Position numbers and translations under genes: made by a program
Notes under the pieces: model-generated
The model's input: the letters and a program-made list of their open reading frames with translations, nothing else
Told to the model about the DNA's origin: nothing
Database searches by the model: none
Shown here: positions 52,721 to 64,000 of the stretch, in pieces
Position numbering within the stretch: the first letter of the stretch is position 1
Layout of the letters: every line of letters starts with the position of its first letter
From: Sipunculus nudus
Lineage: Eukaryota > Annelida > Sipuncula > Golfingiida > Sipunculidae
Reading direction: 5' to 3'
NCBI GenBank assembly: GCA_026874595.1
Contig: CM049314.1
Location: 70,818,300 to 70,882,299 of the forward strand
Length of the DNA stretch: 64,000 bases

Positions 52721-53369
52721 CCAACAACAACTTACGTAATCGAGAAAAATTGCGTTTTAACTCAGCATATTGGTAAATCCCTCCACATATTTGTTAAATT
52801 TCTGACCGCATGAATACAAGCATGACACGAGTTACTGGACGCAGCCAACTTGTACGCAATACAGGAAATGACTCTTTACCATAGAGACGGAGTTTTGAGT
52901 TGAGTTATGAGTTTACGTGTATTATTTCGTGTTAATGCATCATTCGTAGATTTACATTGAGATTATGGCCTGTTTATACCATATGAATGCAATTTGAAGT
53001 AATACTACTGCGATATATTCCTTGATGTGATTTGTATCATGATTCAATTTAAGGCGTTCCAGCCCTATGTAAATGCCTGCTTAGTCGTGTTGTCACGGCT
53101 AGCATTGTACACGTATTTGTTTGTCATATCTGTCTCAATCGTTATCTACTTATGAGAAAATACTCATCACTATATTTCATATGGTATGCTAAATTTCCTG
53201 TAGATACCAAAATATCGGCCTCACAACGTTAATAAAGAATTGTTTTACATGTGAAGGAGGTAAAATATAAAAAAAAATAAATATATCATGGAAAGAAAGT
53301 TGTCCACGGCCAGGCTACACCTTTACCAGAAACAATCAATAGATATTCTATTATGTTACCTTGATAATT
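52721..53369. other. Non-coding stretch
   Basis: No gene or recognised element. Confidence 0.45.
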
Positions 53370-53710
53370 CCCCATCTCATCCCTTGTTCAAATATGTGTA
53401 TTAAATTTTACACAACGTATCTGATCTTACTTTGTATGGTAGGCGCTTCCCTACTGTCTTCTATCGGCTGTCTGGTTGACGGGCGGTTTCCTGTCCGTGT
53501 GTGACTCTGGTCGACGCGTTTATTATCTTTATCTACATTTGCTGTTATCAGATAATGTTTAACTAGTAATTTGGTGCCAATATTTTGTGAAGCTAATCCT
53601 CAATGGTTTTAACTCAGCTTAGGGTGGACAAAGCTCGTTTGCTATTGGTCGAGACTAACACCATTGGAATGCTTACGACTTAAAAACATAGAGAGTCGTC
53701 CGGTCCTCTT
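53370..53710 (+). repeat. Inverted repeat arm, partner at 57790-58120
   Basis: The inverse complement shares blocks with 57790-58120, among them GACCAATAGCAAACG, GATTAGCTTCACA, ACATTATCTGATAACA and AATACACATATTT. Similarity is perhaps two thirds over about 320 bases. The arms contain a CCAAT box but no coding frame that is shared. Confidence 0.6.
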
Positions 53711-55149
53711 AGCGAATTACCTGAACACTAAAGCTATAAAACCAAGTGTTCACTGTTAATCAGTAATTATTGCTTCCGTTGTACCTGTTTAAACTTGAAC
53801 ACGTTCCCATTTCTTACATTGGTCTGACAAGGATGTACTTTAGTTTTCACTGGTGAATATTTGTTTTACTTCCGATTTCTTACACCGGTCTGACAAGAAC
53901 GTTCTTTTGTTTTCACATGTGTATATTTGCTTTACCTGCAAGAATAGGCACCATATATTGTCTGCTGTTGGCTTTTTACTTAATTGGTTTGTTTGTTAGC
54001 AACGTTTCTTAAAAGTCCTTTACTGCTGGTATTCGAAGGCGCCTTTGTTCTGGCAGGTATATCTGGCGTGGGATGAAGCCATCGAGCCGGTGTACTGTGA
54101 CATACATTTTCTCAAAGCTTATTCTCACTTAGGTATGGTAATAATCTTGATAATATTGATTCGGTGATCGAGCATGTTGGCTAAGGTATGTATGCGTTCT
54201 CTTGAGTTCTTTCTCTGTCTATAATATATTTGTCTTAAAAAAACTGTTTGTGTCTGTGTGATTTGTGTGTGTGTGGGGGGGGGGGGGTGTAGGGGCTCCT
54301 GTTTAAGATACTGCGGGTGAAAGTACGGTTTGTCGGAGGTAGAGAAAGAGAGAAGAGATACATATGTGTAATATATTTAAAACTGATAATTTTGTGTTCT
54401 TTGGCTGTTCTGTATGAAGTATACAACTATTCGCAAAAATGATAAGATGATTTAAAGAATATATACTGTACAGAGGTGGACTGTTTGGGAAAGGGGGGGG
54501 GGGGTTATTGACCTGAAGTTCATCTGTAGCCTTTTGGTATAAACAATGTTTGGATGCACCAGGTCCGATGATATAAACTCTGACCTGCTTTCACCCAAAG
54601 TTCCAAAGCCCTATTCACACCAGACCGACTACATATACACAAGGCGGTCAGAGTGTATGCATATAACCGAGCACTTTATTGTAAAACCACTTTACTAATA
54701 TTGCCTCTCTTATTTACAACAGGAAATGCCAACAAATAAATCCCACATAATACCGAGGGAACATGTTATTTGGCATTGCCCTTCATAATTGCGTTCGCAC
54801 TCAGGCAACTTTAGAGTTATAACTGTCCTAATCCTAAGACAATGTTTACTCCCACCCAAAGTATTTCGGGATTATTTATCACACGTGGTTACATGGGATT
54901 TATGTTTGAATAAAGTCAGTAATTGGCGTAAATGTTGATTGTTTTACTAGTTCGAAGATAGTAAATACCCTTCTCAATACTGACACATCCTTGCACCAAA
55001 CTTCCTCGCACTAACAGTAACACTTGTACCTCCATTCACTCCTCCCACTTGCATACACTCATGTCATCCACCTTACAAATTCCGACACCTGTGTAACAAC
55101 ACAGGCAACTTAAGCTTCCCTACACTTACACATGTTTAATAATAACTAA
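53711..55149. other. Non-coding stretch
   Basis: No supportable gene. Poly-G runs near 54276-54288 and 54494-54504. Confidence 0.45.
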
Positions 55150-55341
55150 TACGAGGCACTCTCCATAGCTCGGATGTTGGCGCTCGGTAGTCGGTAAGGT
55201 TGGAGGAAACCGGAGGACCCGGAAGAAAACCACCGAGCTGGGACGGGCCACTACAACCCATTCTCATAGCCACGCAGGGATTCGAACCCGGGTCGCCAGC
55301 GGATAGGGCCAAGCGTTTTACCACTCAGCTGTCCAGGTCCC
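55150..55341 (-). mobile_element. tRNA-derived SINE
   Basis: On the minus strand an A-box-like segment (GACAGCTGAGTGGTAAAAC, 55317-55335) and a perfect B box GGGTTCGAATCCC (55277-55289) are spaced as in a tRNA promoter. They are followed by a non-tRNA body with GGTTTTCTTCCGGGTCCTCC and GGTTTCCTCCAACC, a conserved type of SINE body seen in mollusc SINEs. The tRNA part does not fold as a complete functional tRNA, and the unit continues past it. Confidence 0.75.
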
Positions 55342-57789
55342 TTCATGGTAATTTTTATTGCATCAAGGACATTGCACTTCTATGTGTCCCGGTAAGATGC
55401 ATGCTGTTTTAGACATGGTGTGCATTTTAAGGGTATTACACCACCAATGAGCTCCCAAAGTCGTCTTTCTACAGCTTTAACAGCGCACATGGCATAGTGG
55501 AATTGAGGGCTTTCCCAATTTTACGACATAAAGTGGAATCCCCTTTCCGTTTTCCGGATGCATTTATCACAAAAATCGAGCAGTGTCAATATATGCGATC
55601 CGGATCCGTTAAACGCAGCTTTTGATGAGACAATTTGCTTTCTGTGCAAAATAACTTATTTTCAAATTCGGCTGAGCGTCATGGGTCATGGGCCACTTAT
55701 TTCATAATACGACAAGTGTTACCAAAATGTGAGCTAAAATGTTCCGGTAAAACATAAATCGATGTTCCTGAGATGTGTAGGAACGGTGTAGTGTTATATT
55801 CTGGTAAATGTAATTAACGTAAGAAAGTGTAAATGTAAACAGGTGTAAGTCTAAGCAGGTGTAAGTGTAAGGAAGCGTGAATTACTCAATCTAAACAGGT
55901 GTAAAGGTACGGAAATGTTAGTGTAAACAGACGTAAGTGGAAGGAGGCGTATTTGTAAACGTTTTTTTATTTTATTGTAAGAAACAGAAGTGTAGGAATT
56001 TGTTTATAAGAAAGTGTAACTTATCTGCAAGTGTTAGCAATTAGCCAGTGTAACATATTTTGCGGTGGATGAATTTGTAAGATGGAAGTCATCTGTTAGT
56101 GTAAGAAAGTGGGAGTGAAAGAACGTTGTATTAAGGATATATCAGTGATTTGGAAGTGTATGTCAGGGGCGGATCCAAGATTTAAGTAAAGGGGGTCCAA
56201 CCCAGGAAGACTCATGATAAACTTATGAAAGGGTACCCAGGTCAGGAAAAGAGGGGTCCAGGTGGCAAAAATTGGTCTGAAACTCCCACCCCGAACCCGC
56301 TTCTGTATGCACAATCTTGTAGCTACTAAAAGTATCATATACACTGTTTTCTGAGCATTTCGTTCGAGCATAAACCACCAAGTAACCGTGTTTTACAGAA
56401 TAATTCAGACAGCATGGTGGGACTAAGTCTTCCCACGGAGTATGAAAGACATTACACTCCTTACTGAGCAGTTATACACTGCAGTCGATCCTGATCTTTG
56501 CATTGATAATAATAATAATAGTTTATTTGTATGAAGCGTCTATGTATAAATTGTGCCCTAAAAGGCTATTTAAAATAGAATGAGAGGTACATAAAATTAG
56601 TGAGATAAACAGATAAATGTAACTAGATTTTATTGAATGTAAAATAATGTAACTAAAAATAGGGAGAAAAACACAGTGCGTAGTTCATCACAATTAATCA
56701 TATTGTTCCTTGAACAAAAAATGTCTTTAGTTTCTTCTTGAAAGTGGCTAGATTATTAGTTCGTCTGAGTTGGGGGGGGGGTCCACAAGGCTGTTCCCGC
56801 GACGCTGAAGGCTCTGAGCAATTAATAATTAATTTGTTTTTGGCACATGGAGTGCTTGATTTCGAGGTCTGAGTTTATGATTTGTCACATCTATGGCTGG
56901 ATCAGGTCTGGCATTATAGCAGGGGCGATTTGATGCTTTGATTTGAATACTGGTATGACAACTCTGAACTTAAACCGCAGGTTTGTGTCTCAGTTTCAAC
57001 CCCATGGCTGACACCGAGCCAAGAATCAGACAAACAAGAGCCGGGTGTGACTGGATTAAACTTGGTGTTGATTGCACGATACCACGCCATGCTCTCACTG
57101 AATTGATTACAATTCTTTGCCTTGCACTAGTCCTGGCGGTGAAACCCCTAGAATGCTATTGCAAAGCAGCGGTTAAAGCGAAGGAGATATATACAACGAC
57201 TACACTGTGTAATCTCTGGGTCATGAAATTAATGTGAAAATAATTAGATGAAATGCTGCTTGAGATTGAACAAGCTATGCTGCATTATCTCCCTGTGCAC
57301 ACACGGTGAATGTGCATGGTGTTTGTAGACAACTCAGAATCGCTTAAACAATTATGTCTTTTACAAACGGACGACACTAAAAGAGCAAGTAACTAGAGAG
57401 TGCAAATATACTTTCCCCAACACCCTGGGTCACCCGATCCAGATTACTGTAAGGATGATTTTCAAAGTTTTATGTGTGCTACTTGAGCGAAGGAAATATA
57501 ATGTCTAGATAAATGCATGTCATGGTTTGCCTATATAATGGCGCCCTGAATTTAAAGCGAAGGTAAACTGTTAACAGGAAACCAATCAAGTACCTAACAA
57601 AAGATTCAACACCTCCCGCAGGACATAACAAATACACATCAATGAAGAAAAATGCTTCCTTGTTAGTGGTAATATTAGCAACCACTGTGTGAGAACACAT
57701 TCAAGTTCAAGCATTTGCAAGGAAAATATGATGGCCGAATTAAAGTGAACACATTTTTTATACACCCTCATAGAGATAAATTGTTTGCG
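55342..57789. other. Non-coding stretch with scattered repeats
   Basis: A GTGTAAGTGTAA-like loose repeat runs at about 55800-56110. A dispersed repeat at 56164-56315 matches 21313-21517. (AAT)n is near 56508-56520. Several short frames (for example 56983-57237) lack any domain. Confidence 0.45.
56164..56315. repeat. Dispersed repeat related to 21313-21517
   Basis: Begins AGGGGCGGATCCAAGATTTA and ends CCCCGAACCCGCTTCTGTATG. See the partner entry. Confidence 0.45.
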
Positions 57790-58120
57790 AGGACCGGGCG
57801 ATGCTCTTAAATCTATATATGCTCTTTAGCATTCCGGCGTATCTTATTCATGACCAATAGCAAACGTGCTTTGTCTCGCAATAGGCCGGGTTACTGCCAT
57901 TTCAGATTAGCTTCACAGAATAACGCTGCTAAAAAGTAGTAAAACATTATCTGATAACATCATACGCAGATACAGATAATAAACAAGTGGACTTGGGTAT
58001 TGCACGAACAGTAAACCGCCGGTCAACTACAGAAGAGATAGAGGGAAGCACGTACCTGACAGAGTAAGATAATATACTTTTTGTAAAATTAAATACACAT
58101 ATTTTAAACAAGGAATAATA
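57790..58120 (-). repeat. Inverted repeat arm, partner at 53370-53710
   Basis: Inverse partner of the arm at 53370-53710, about 4.1 kb away. Confidence 0.6.
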
Positions 58121-59535
58121 TGGGCAAAAGTACGATGGCTTGGTCAGAACATGCATAAAAATGTTTTTATTTCGTGCACATGAGACAGTATCTCGAGTGC
58201 ACGGGACAGTACCGCGTGCGCAGGAAATATCAATCTCGTGCGCATTTGATGTTATGCATGTCCTCTTTTAATGTAGAATTATTGATTTAGGCCACCTAAT
58301 TGGATACCAGTTGGTGGTTTCTGGTAACGGTTGAGCCTGGGGGCGGTAGAGGGCCACCTTCCTTCATCACAGATTTGTATTCATGATTTCATATCCCAAG
58401 GACAGTAAAGATAAAGATGACTCTTGATACCTGAAAGCGGAATTATGAGTGTAGAACATGATAGTTTTTTTTTATTTTATATTTGGTCTTCCTTAAGTGT
58501 AAAGCTTTTTTGTTCATGTTGCGAGACAGATACTATGGTAGACCGATACCATGTGAAATACAGTGATGTCTGTTATTTACTAGGTAGATAATGATTTAGA
58601 CAAACACGACAAACACACTAACACAGTGCGAATTTGGGGGGGGGGGGGTACAGAAAACACTTATATTGGATTTGGAATATAATTGGTCGATTTTGTTATT
58701 CAGACATATACTTTCAAGCTTTCATTTATTTATAGACATCTTGTTTACGATTAAATAATTTCATAAAGATGTTTGTTTACCTAATAGAATGGCCTGTGAA
58801 ATTGATTAAACCGCAGGCTTGCATATAATATAGAAAAATGAATCATGTATCTATGGTATTTAGTTTTACATTCCCAAAATAATAAAAGAAAACAGGACTG
58901 AAGTTAAAGAGTAATGGGATGCAGGAATAAGAAAGGAATAAGAAATATAGGCTAATATTCTACAGGACATAGTCTCTAGATGATATATAATGAATAACTA
59001 AGTAACACCATATTTATCAAGCCACTGTAGAAAATCACTATGTAAACAAGACAGTTTGCTACATAACAAAAATTCAAGACAACTTTATTTTAAAAAGTAC
59101 TACAATATACCAAGAAGACTAAAAGACAGAATATATTGAATCATCTGCAATTACATCTTAGAAATTTAGAAGCATATTTTCCGGCTCATAAAGAACATGG
59201 CAGGATAACTGTAGACTGATAACGTTTATATTTTGCTATGGCATTTACGCGCATAACATGACTATATGCGAAGTGTGGATCCAAAATTAAAGTCAGCTAC
59301 AATGACCGCATAGAAAGTTATCAATAATTCCTAACAGACAATACTCTCCAACTCAAAAGATAAAAAGAATGATTAAACAAACAAACTATGTTAATAAATT
59401 TTCCTCCTCACTAAAACAATTTGTGTCAAATGTTCACCATGGTTGATGACCGCTATTTTGCGATCTGTCATGAACACGTGACATTTGGTGTTATGTTGGC
59501 ATCTTGTGGATATAAAAAAAATAAACATTAAAATT
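58121..59535. other. Non-coding, AT-rich stretch
   Basis: No gene or recognised element; poly-G near 58636-58648. Confidence 0.45.
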
Positions 59536-59828
59536 AAACTGGAACGTATTTTCTTTGTCTTTAATTTGGTATCTCATTTGCAATATTCTATTCAAATTAA
59601 GCGGATCTAAAGTGATTTTTCCTTTCCCTGACCCTTCATATTTTTATGCTAAATAATGTAATTTCGGTGAGCAAGGGCCAAATAGTTTTTAGGCACTGAA
59701 ACGAAACTAGTATGTACTTCACCTGGGGACTCCCTCTAAATTCTACCCCTTGATGTTCTCTGTCCACCTACAAAATTTCCGATCTGTAACTATATGGTCC
59801 AAATTTAACGCTAAGCTACCTGACTAAA
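59536..59828 (+). repeat. Direct repeat copy 1, partner at 60455-60753
   Basis: Shared with the partner: GGATCTAA followed by TTTTTC, TTTTCAGGC/TTTTTAGGCACTGAAAC, CTCCATGGGGGCACCCCCTCT/CACCTGGGGACTCCCTCT and ACGCTAAGCTACCTGACTAA. Diverged; class unknown. Confidence 0.6.
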
Positions 59829-60454
59829 GGCAAATCTTGATTGTACACCCCTTTGCAAATGAAACTACCCGAGTTATGTTCCAGAATGTGCCAGTACAGC
59901 TAATATATCGCATTGTAACCTATTGTCTATTTTATTTCTATGTAATATTTCAATTTGAAGTGAATCTTGAAACAGGTGATGTATAAGTGGTAATTTGTCA
60001 ACATATTATAAGAATGTGCTCACACTCTTTATGATAGTAAATAAAATAATTCTAATAAAAATTCATAGTGCTGACCCAGAAGTTTACATTTTGAATTTGC
60101 AACGATTTACAGACAGAGAACAGTTGCAATGAATAACACGAACAAACAAAAATATGAACCTTGGGTTAATCTTGATCGTAAATATGGTTTATCGGTCATA
60201 TTTAGTTCAAACACCAGGAGCCGCTAAGGCAACTATCCTTTATTAGAAACAGTTAATACTTTCCCAAAAACTAAATCACAAACTCAACAGTAGTAAACAG
60301 GAAATACATTTGCACATTTTGTTGTTGTTTAAACACTTAATATCCTGATTTAATGTTTGCATGTAGCTTTCCGAGTCCCGATCATGAGAAAATGACGTGA
60401 CCATTCAATATTTTTTGGCGAGAGGTGTATAATATAACAATGTAAATGGTAATG

Positions 60455-60753
60455 ATAGAAAAACACTTCTTTGGCTTTCTTTTGGTATATAATTTACAAT
60501 ATTTCATTAAACCGTAATGGATCTAAGGTTATTTTTCTTTCCCTACCCCTCTTCATTTTCATGCGAAAAGAGGGTACTGTGATACACAAGGCGCAGATGG
60601 TTTTCAGGCTCTGAAACTTATCTCGCAGGTACTCCATGGGGGCACCCCCTCTGAAATCATCCGTTTTGGTGTACTCTACCAATATACAAACTTTGGTGCT
60701 TTTATCCGGTCTGTAACGATATGGACAAAATCTGACGCTAAGCTACCTGACTA
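60455..60753 (+). repeat. Direct repeat copy 2, partner at 59536-59828
   Basis: Ends with the same ACGCTAAGCTACCTGACTAA block as copy 1; about 920 bases downstream in the same orientation. Confidence 0.6.
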
Positions 60754-61652
60754 ACAATGAGGAACCTTACACTTACAATTGTTTACACTTACACTACACA
60801 CCTGTTGCAATCTGCTTTAACCGGCCTCATCAGCAAACTCGAATCCTCCTGCTGTTTATGAGCTCAAAGGTCGAAGAACTCAAATTCAAATATAAATATG
60901 TTTGTACATTGATGATTTTGTTAACAATTTTGTTGTTTATTTTTCTTCTTTTGAAAAAACTCAGTGATATTTAAGGGTCATGCATATACAGACCAAAACT
61001 GCCTTATTGTCACTCTTCCTTCCCAAACAATTACCGGTAATATTAAACCATTTGTTTTAAACACATTTTGACATTAGTTTTAAAACAATGTTAATAAAAT
61101 CGTTATGATCATTATATACATTAAGCCGTTTCATTAAAATGTGTTTATCAACGACAGAAAATATCTTCTTCCACACTGGCGACACCTGAGAGCGAACAGT
61201 GACACTTAATGTTCAAAGAGATAAAAGCGAGGACCCTTCTTTACTTATATTTGAAGGTGTCACGGTGAAGTTCTCGGTGACGTCTTTATTGTGTATCTGA
61301 GTTCACTAGATTTCACTCTCATTGCACTAGGTCACAGTGGACGGCCATTACACCATGTTTGCATGGTCTCTTAATAGGCCTTTCGTTTATTTTTTGTCTG
61401 CTCGACATATGAAAAAAAAACATTACAAGGACAATATATATTTGTCAATGGATTTAATTGGAGACCATTTGGTGGGGTAAATTAAAATTACACTATTGTT
61501 TATTACATTTATACCGTTTTTTCTTCCCAGAGCCCAGTTTTAAATATATTTCGGTTGCAGTTCACAAACACAAATCCGTCCACAGATGAATAAAAAATGC
61601 TACCTGAGTATGTTACCCTTCCCAATTTATAAAATAAATTAAAGTAAATACG
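60754..61652. other. Non-coding stretch
   Basis: No gene or recognised element. Confidence 0.45.
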
Positions 61653-61741
61653 TACAGTAAAACCCCGAGCTGCGGACACCCCTCTGTCACGGACAAATCG
61701 TCCGGTCCCATCACTGTCCACTGTAGAGTGGTTTCACTGTA
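61653..61741. mobile_element. Short MITE with mariner-like ends and TA flanks
   Basis: Starts TA-CAGTAAAACC and ends GGTTTCACTG-TA; the two ends are inverse complements over 11 bases with one mismatch. The TA flanks fit the Tc1/mariner target. Only about 85 bases, so non-autonomous. Confidence 0.6.
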
Positions 61742-61911
61742 CCTTATATGAATGTCCCTCTGCCAGGTTGTATCACAGAATAAACAATAGATGGCGCTGA
61801 GACACATATGTGGTATGAATATAATATATAATGATTACATTTGTATAAATATCTATAATTCATTCTTCAGTAAGTAAAGCGATCAAATTCACAACTCATT
61901 AAATTAAGGAA

Positions 61912-62412
61912 TCAAATCCAAAGTTCTAGCACTGTGACTACCAGTATTAGTACAGCACGGCCGCCACATTTAGGGACAGAACCAACACAGTGGGAAAGAA
62001 GCGACCTCTGGTGGTACCGGTACCGGAACCGGATATAACGTCTGGCTTCTTGGTGGATATTTGGGTTTTTGTTTTTTACGTACATTCTTTCATTCCTATT
62101 TGACGGATGTTGGTCATTAATTATTTCCACGCCCCCATGAGGCAGCTTTTCTTCACTGTTGTTTGCTGCAAAACAGTGATTGGTTTCTTCAGAGTAATTT
62201 ACAACTACATTTTTTATATCAGCATTTGTCTTTATAGAACAGATAGCGTTCTGTTTGATCCAGTCTATATATTTGCTTATCCGGGTGTAGATGCTTGGTA
62301 AATACTGAAGGCAACTGTCATTTATAGTTCCAACTCCCCATGAAGCGACGCCAGCAATTATCCATGGGTCACGTGAACATTGTCTACACTGGAGCGGGCC
62401 TCCACTGTCGCC
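61912..62412 (-). CDS. Serine protease last exon, catalytic Ser and C-terminal tail
   Basis: Acceptor TTTACAG then GGC GAC AGT. Contains GDSGGPLQC, the SWG strand and the terminal helix YIDWIKQ. About 105 further residues run to the stop at 61912-61914. The tail has no known domain; its hydrophobic end could be a membrane or GPI-type signal. Confidence 0.82.
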   Translation of the reverse strand, partial: GDSGGPLQCRQCSRDPWIIAGVASWGVGTINDSCLQYLPSIYTRISKYIDWIKQNAICSIKTNADIKNVVVNYSEETNHCFAANNSEEKLPHGGVEIINDQHPSNRNERMYVKNKNPNIHQEARRYIRFRYRYHQRSLLSHCVGSVPKCGGRAVLILVVTVLELWI

Positions 62413-63964
62413 CTGTAAATAATGATTATGATAATAATAAAAATATTTATGATTTATTAATAATAATGATAAAATTAATAACAACATCATTAACAACAAC
62501 AACAACTGCAATACAACAACTCCTACTACTTATAATAATAATAATAATAAAATTAATAATGATAAAGTACTGTGATGTACATCAGATTTGGTTAAAACGT
62601 TATCCCGTGTATTATTACATTAATAACTAATGCAAAAAACACCACATTTAAGACACTAATTTTAAAAGTATACGCATACAGCACTCAAACATGGTCCAGA
62701 CATTAGAGACATTGGAAAGTGATTTAACACCCTTCATTAAAATTCCATGCTAATTCTACAGGCATAATTATATAGGTATGATAATATTTGAATACAAGTA
62801 GTTTTAATATAGTGTTCATAAAAATATCAAAGCTAGCGTCAACAATAGTGCCGGGTACCTGTCTAAATATCGTTACAGGATGCAAGGTTACCTTGCAGCC
62901 TGAAGACTTATGGTAATAATTATATACACAGATGTGGGTATCGAGCAGTCGCCCTCTAGTAGCACCCAACATCCTACTGCAGGCCTGGTTGCTTATGACG
63001 TGCATATTAACTTTTTGCAGAACATCGGGATAAAGATCCTTCCGTCCATCTTTAAAGCACATGAGAGACAAGAATAAAAACAGGACGGGTTGCAACTTAA
63101 GCACTTAGTATCATGAGAGTTGTAAATAGCAAGCGATGCATGGGGTTTAAACTGTACGCAACATGCCTGCCTCCATGAGCCGTTTCGATATTTGTGCAAG
63201 GTAAGGGTGTGATGCGGCAACAGGAATACTAGAATACAGCACTCTGATGTCAGTCTTAAAGTGGGAATATAACTGCGGAGAGTGTTTGGTTGCTTGGAGA
63301 TGGTCCAAATAGAAACCGGAGGAACGCTCATGGGATGACCGCGCCCTCCCCCGCAAAGTACAGTAGAGCGTCGTTAATCCGAAAGCCTCGGGTTACAAGC
63401 TTTTTGTTCGGATGAACAATCATTCAAATGAACGATGTTGCATGAAACTGCACCGGGAATCGCCGTGATTACCGCAGAGTTTCGGACGTTATCAGACACC
63501 GACTCACCAAAACTAATTATGCTAGACCAAAATAAACGTGTGGCAGTATATTGTAACATTTACGACTGATTTTATAAATTCATCAGTGGATTATCAGTGA
63601 ATCGTGTCCACGTTTCAGGGACTTGCAAACAATGAATGTGAATCCGGACTCGACCCTTCGACCCGTACGAGTGCTCTACTCGATCCGGACTGTATTTGGA
63701 AGCGTTGACTAGACTTTTTATGATTATTATCATATTAATTACTTCATTACCAAGATTCATCTGTGAACAGTCCAAAAATGAAAAAAAAATTGACTCGCCC
63801 ATTTTCCCAAAGCCACTGATGTAACACTTGTACTTCAGGAAGTCGTTTCCAGGTGTCGGAAGTAGAGCCGGCTGGACAAACGCAGTTATTTCTGTGGAAT
63901 GTGATAATTCGAGGTTGGCAATGTCGTTCCCCAGGAATGGATCTGAACTTTTGTATTCTGGGTA
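61912..63964 (-). CDS. S1-family serine protease, 3' half (gene continues right of the window)
   Basis: Minus-strand exons 63964-63799, 63049-62892 and 62412-61912 join in phase. They encode the catalytic Asp (LGNDIANLEL), YKCYISGFG, YPDVLQKVNMHVISNQAC, the CKGDSGGPLQC serine motif, AGVASWGVG and PSIYTRISKYIDWIK. The exon with the signal peptide, activation site and catalytic His must lie beyond 64000. The residue six before the active Ser (trypsin position 189) is Ser, as in chymotrypsin, not Asp, so cleavage after Lys/Arg is not expected. A tail of about 105 residues follows the protease domain, rich in N, E, R and H, and ends with a hydrophobic AVLILVVTVLELWI. The first donor would be GC (GG|GCGAGT), not GT. 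The protein is likely secreted. Confidence 0.82.
62413..62891. other. Serine protease intron with low-complexity DNA
   Basis: Non-coding; AAC/AAT/TAA-rich simple sequence at about 62420-62575. Confidence 0.8.
62892..63049 (-). CDS. Serine protease exon, region between Asp and Ser motifs
   Basis: Acceptor CTTTAAAG and donor AAG|GTAACC. Encodes DGRKDLYPDVLQKV through SSGCK; 52 codons plus two bases. Confidence 0.82.
63050..63798. other. Serine protease intron
   Basis: Non-coding. Contains a CAGTAGAGCGTCGTTAATCCGAA segment near 63361 that resembles the end of a pogo/Tigger-type DNA transposon. Confidence 0.6.
63799..63964 (-). CDS. Serine protease exon with catalytic Asp
   Basis: Acceptor TTTATAG; 55 codons plus one base from YPEYKSSDPF to GFGKM. 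Using the GC donor at 63798-63797 keeps the domain at normal length. The alternative GT donor further on (after CTTG, near 63748) would add about 17 unusual residues. Confidence 0.7.
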
Positions 63965-64000
63965 CTATAAATTACAGATTTACTACACAGGCTACAGTGT

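Noticed and set aside
55277-55335. Possible tRNA gene (A and B boxes)
   Set aside because: The boxes are followed by a conserved SINE body and a full tRNA fold is not evident; called as a SINE.
56096-56371. 91-codon minus-strand frame with Pro/Phe-rich sequence
   Set aside because: It is read through a dispersed repeat (56164-56315) that lacks a conserved frame in its partner copy.
56983-57237. 84-codon plus-strand frame
   Set aside because: No recognisable domain, splice context or conservation; likely chance.

Overview
The window looks like nuclear DNA from a metazoan, most probably a bivalve mollusc. Protein-coding exons are short and bounded by GT/AG introns. It holds a duplicated secreted C1q-domain gene of the kind expanded in bivalves, a dispersed repeat with tandem ~345-bp core units like those common in bivalve genomes, a tRNA-derived SINE, long (TA)n tracts and three LTR retrotransposons of distinct lineages. 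The species assignment is inference.

Layout. (1) 1-18.6 kb: a tandem array of secreted C1q-domain genes. The 3' end of one copy is at 1-103 and a complete three-exon gene is at 13143-15251. Their 3' flanks are paralogous, and the second flank carries a 1584-bp repeat insertion that is absent from the first. Between them lie an orphan signal-peptide exon, a candidate terminal exon on the minus strand and mostly non-coding DNA. (2) 19.6 kb: a decayed tyrosine-recombinase fragment. (3) 20.6-42.2 kb, minus strand: a five-exon monocarboxylate-transporter (SLC16)-like gene whose exons join in phase to 436 codons, with one in-frame TAG in the conserved TM5 region. Its 18.7-kb intron holds a nest of three elements: an L1/Tx1-like LINE interrupted by Gypsy element A (27718-40342), itself interrupted by Gypsy element B (32961-39683). 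(4) 42-45.5 kb: dispersed repeats and microsatellites. (5) 45575-51806, minus strand: BEL/Pao element C with identical LTRs, sitting in a second minus-strand LINE fragment. (6) 53-61.7 kb: no confident genes; an inverted repeat pair, a SINE, a direct repeat pair and a small TA-flanked MITE. (7) 61912-64000, minus strand: the 3' half of an S1 serine protease gene that continues past the window edge.

The most striking items are in the retroelement nest. Element B has integrase upstream of reverse transcriptase and a SCAN-like Gag capsid, the hallmarks of the Gmr1-like Gypsy lineage. Element A encodes a PHD-finger-like C4HC3 module between RNase H and integrase. All three LTR elements have nearly or fully identical LTRs yet carry stops or frameshifts. 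That points either to base/indel errors in the assembly or to defective copies mobilised in trans.
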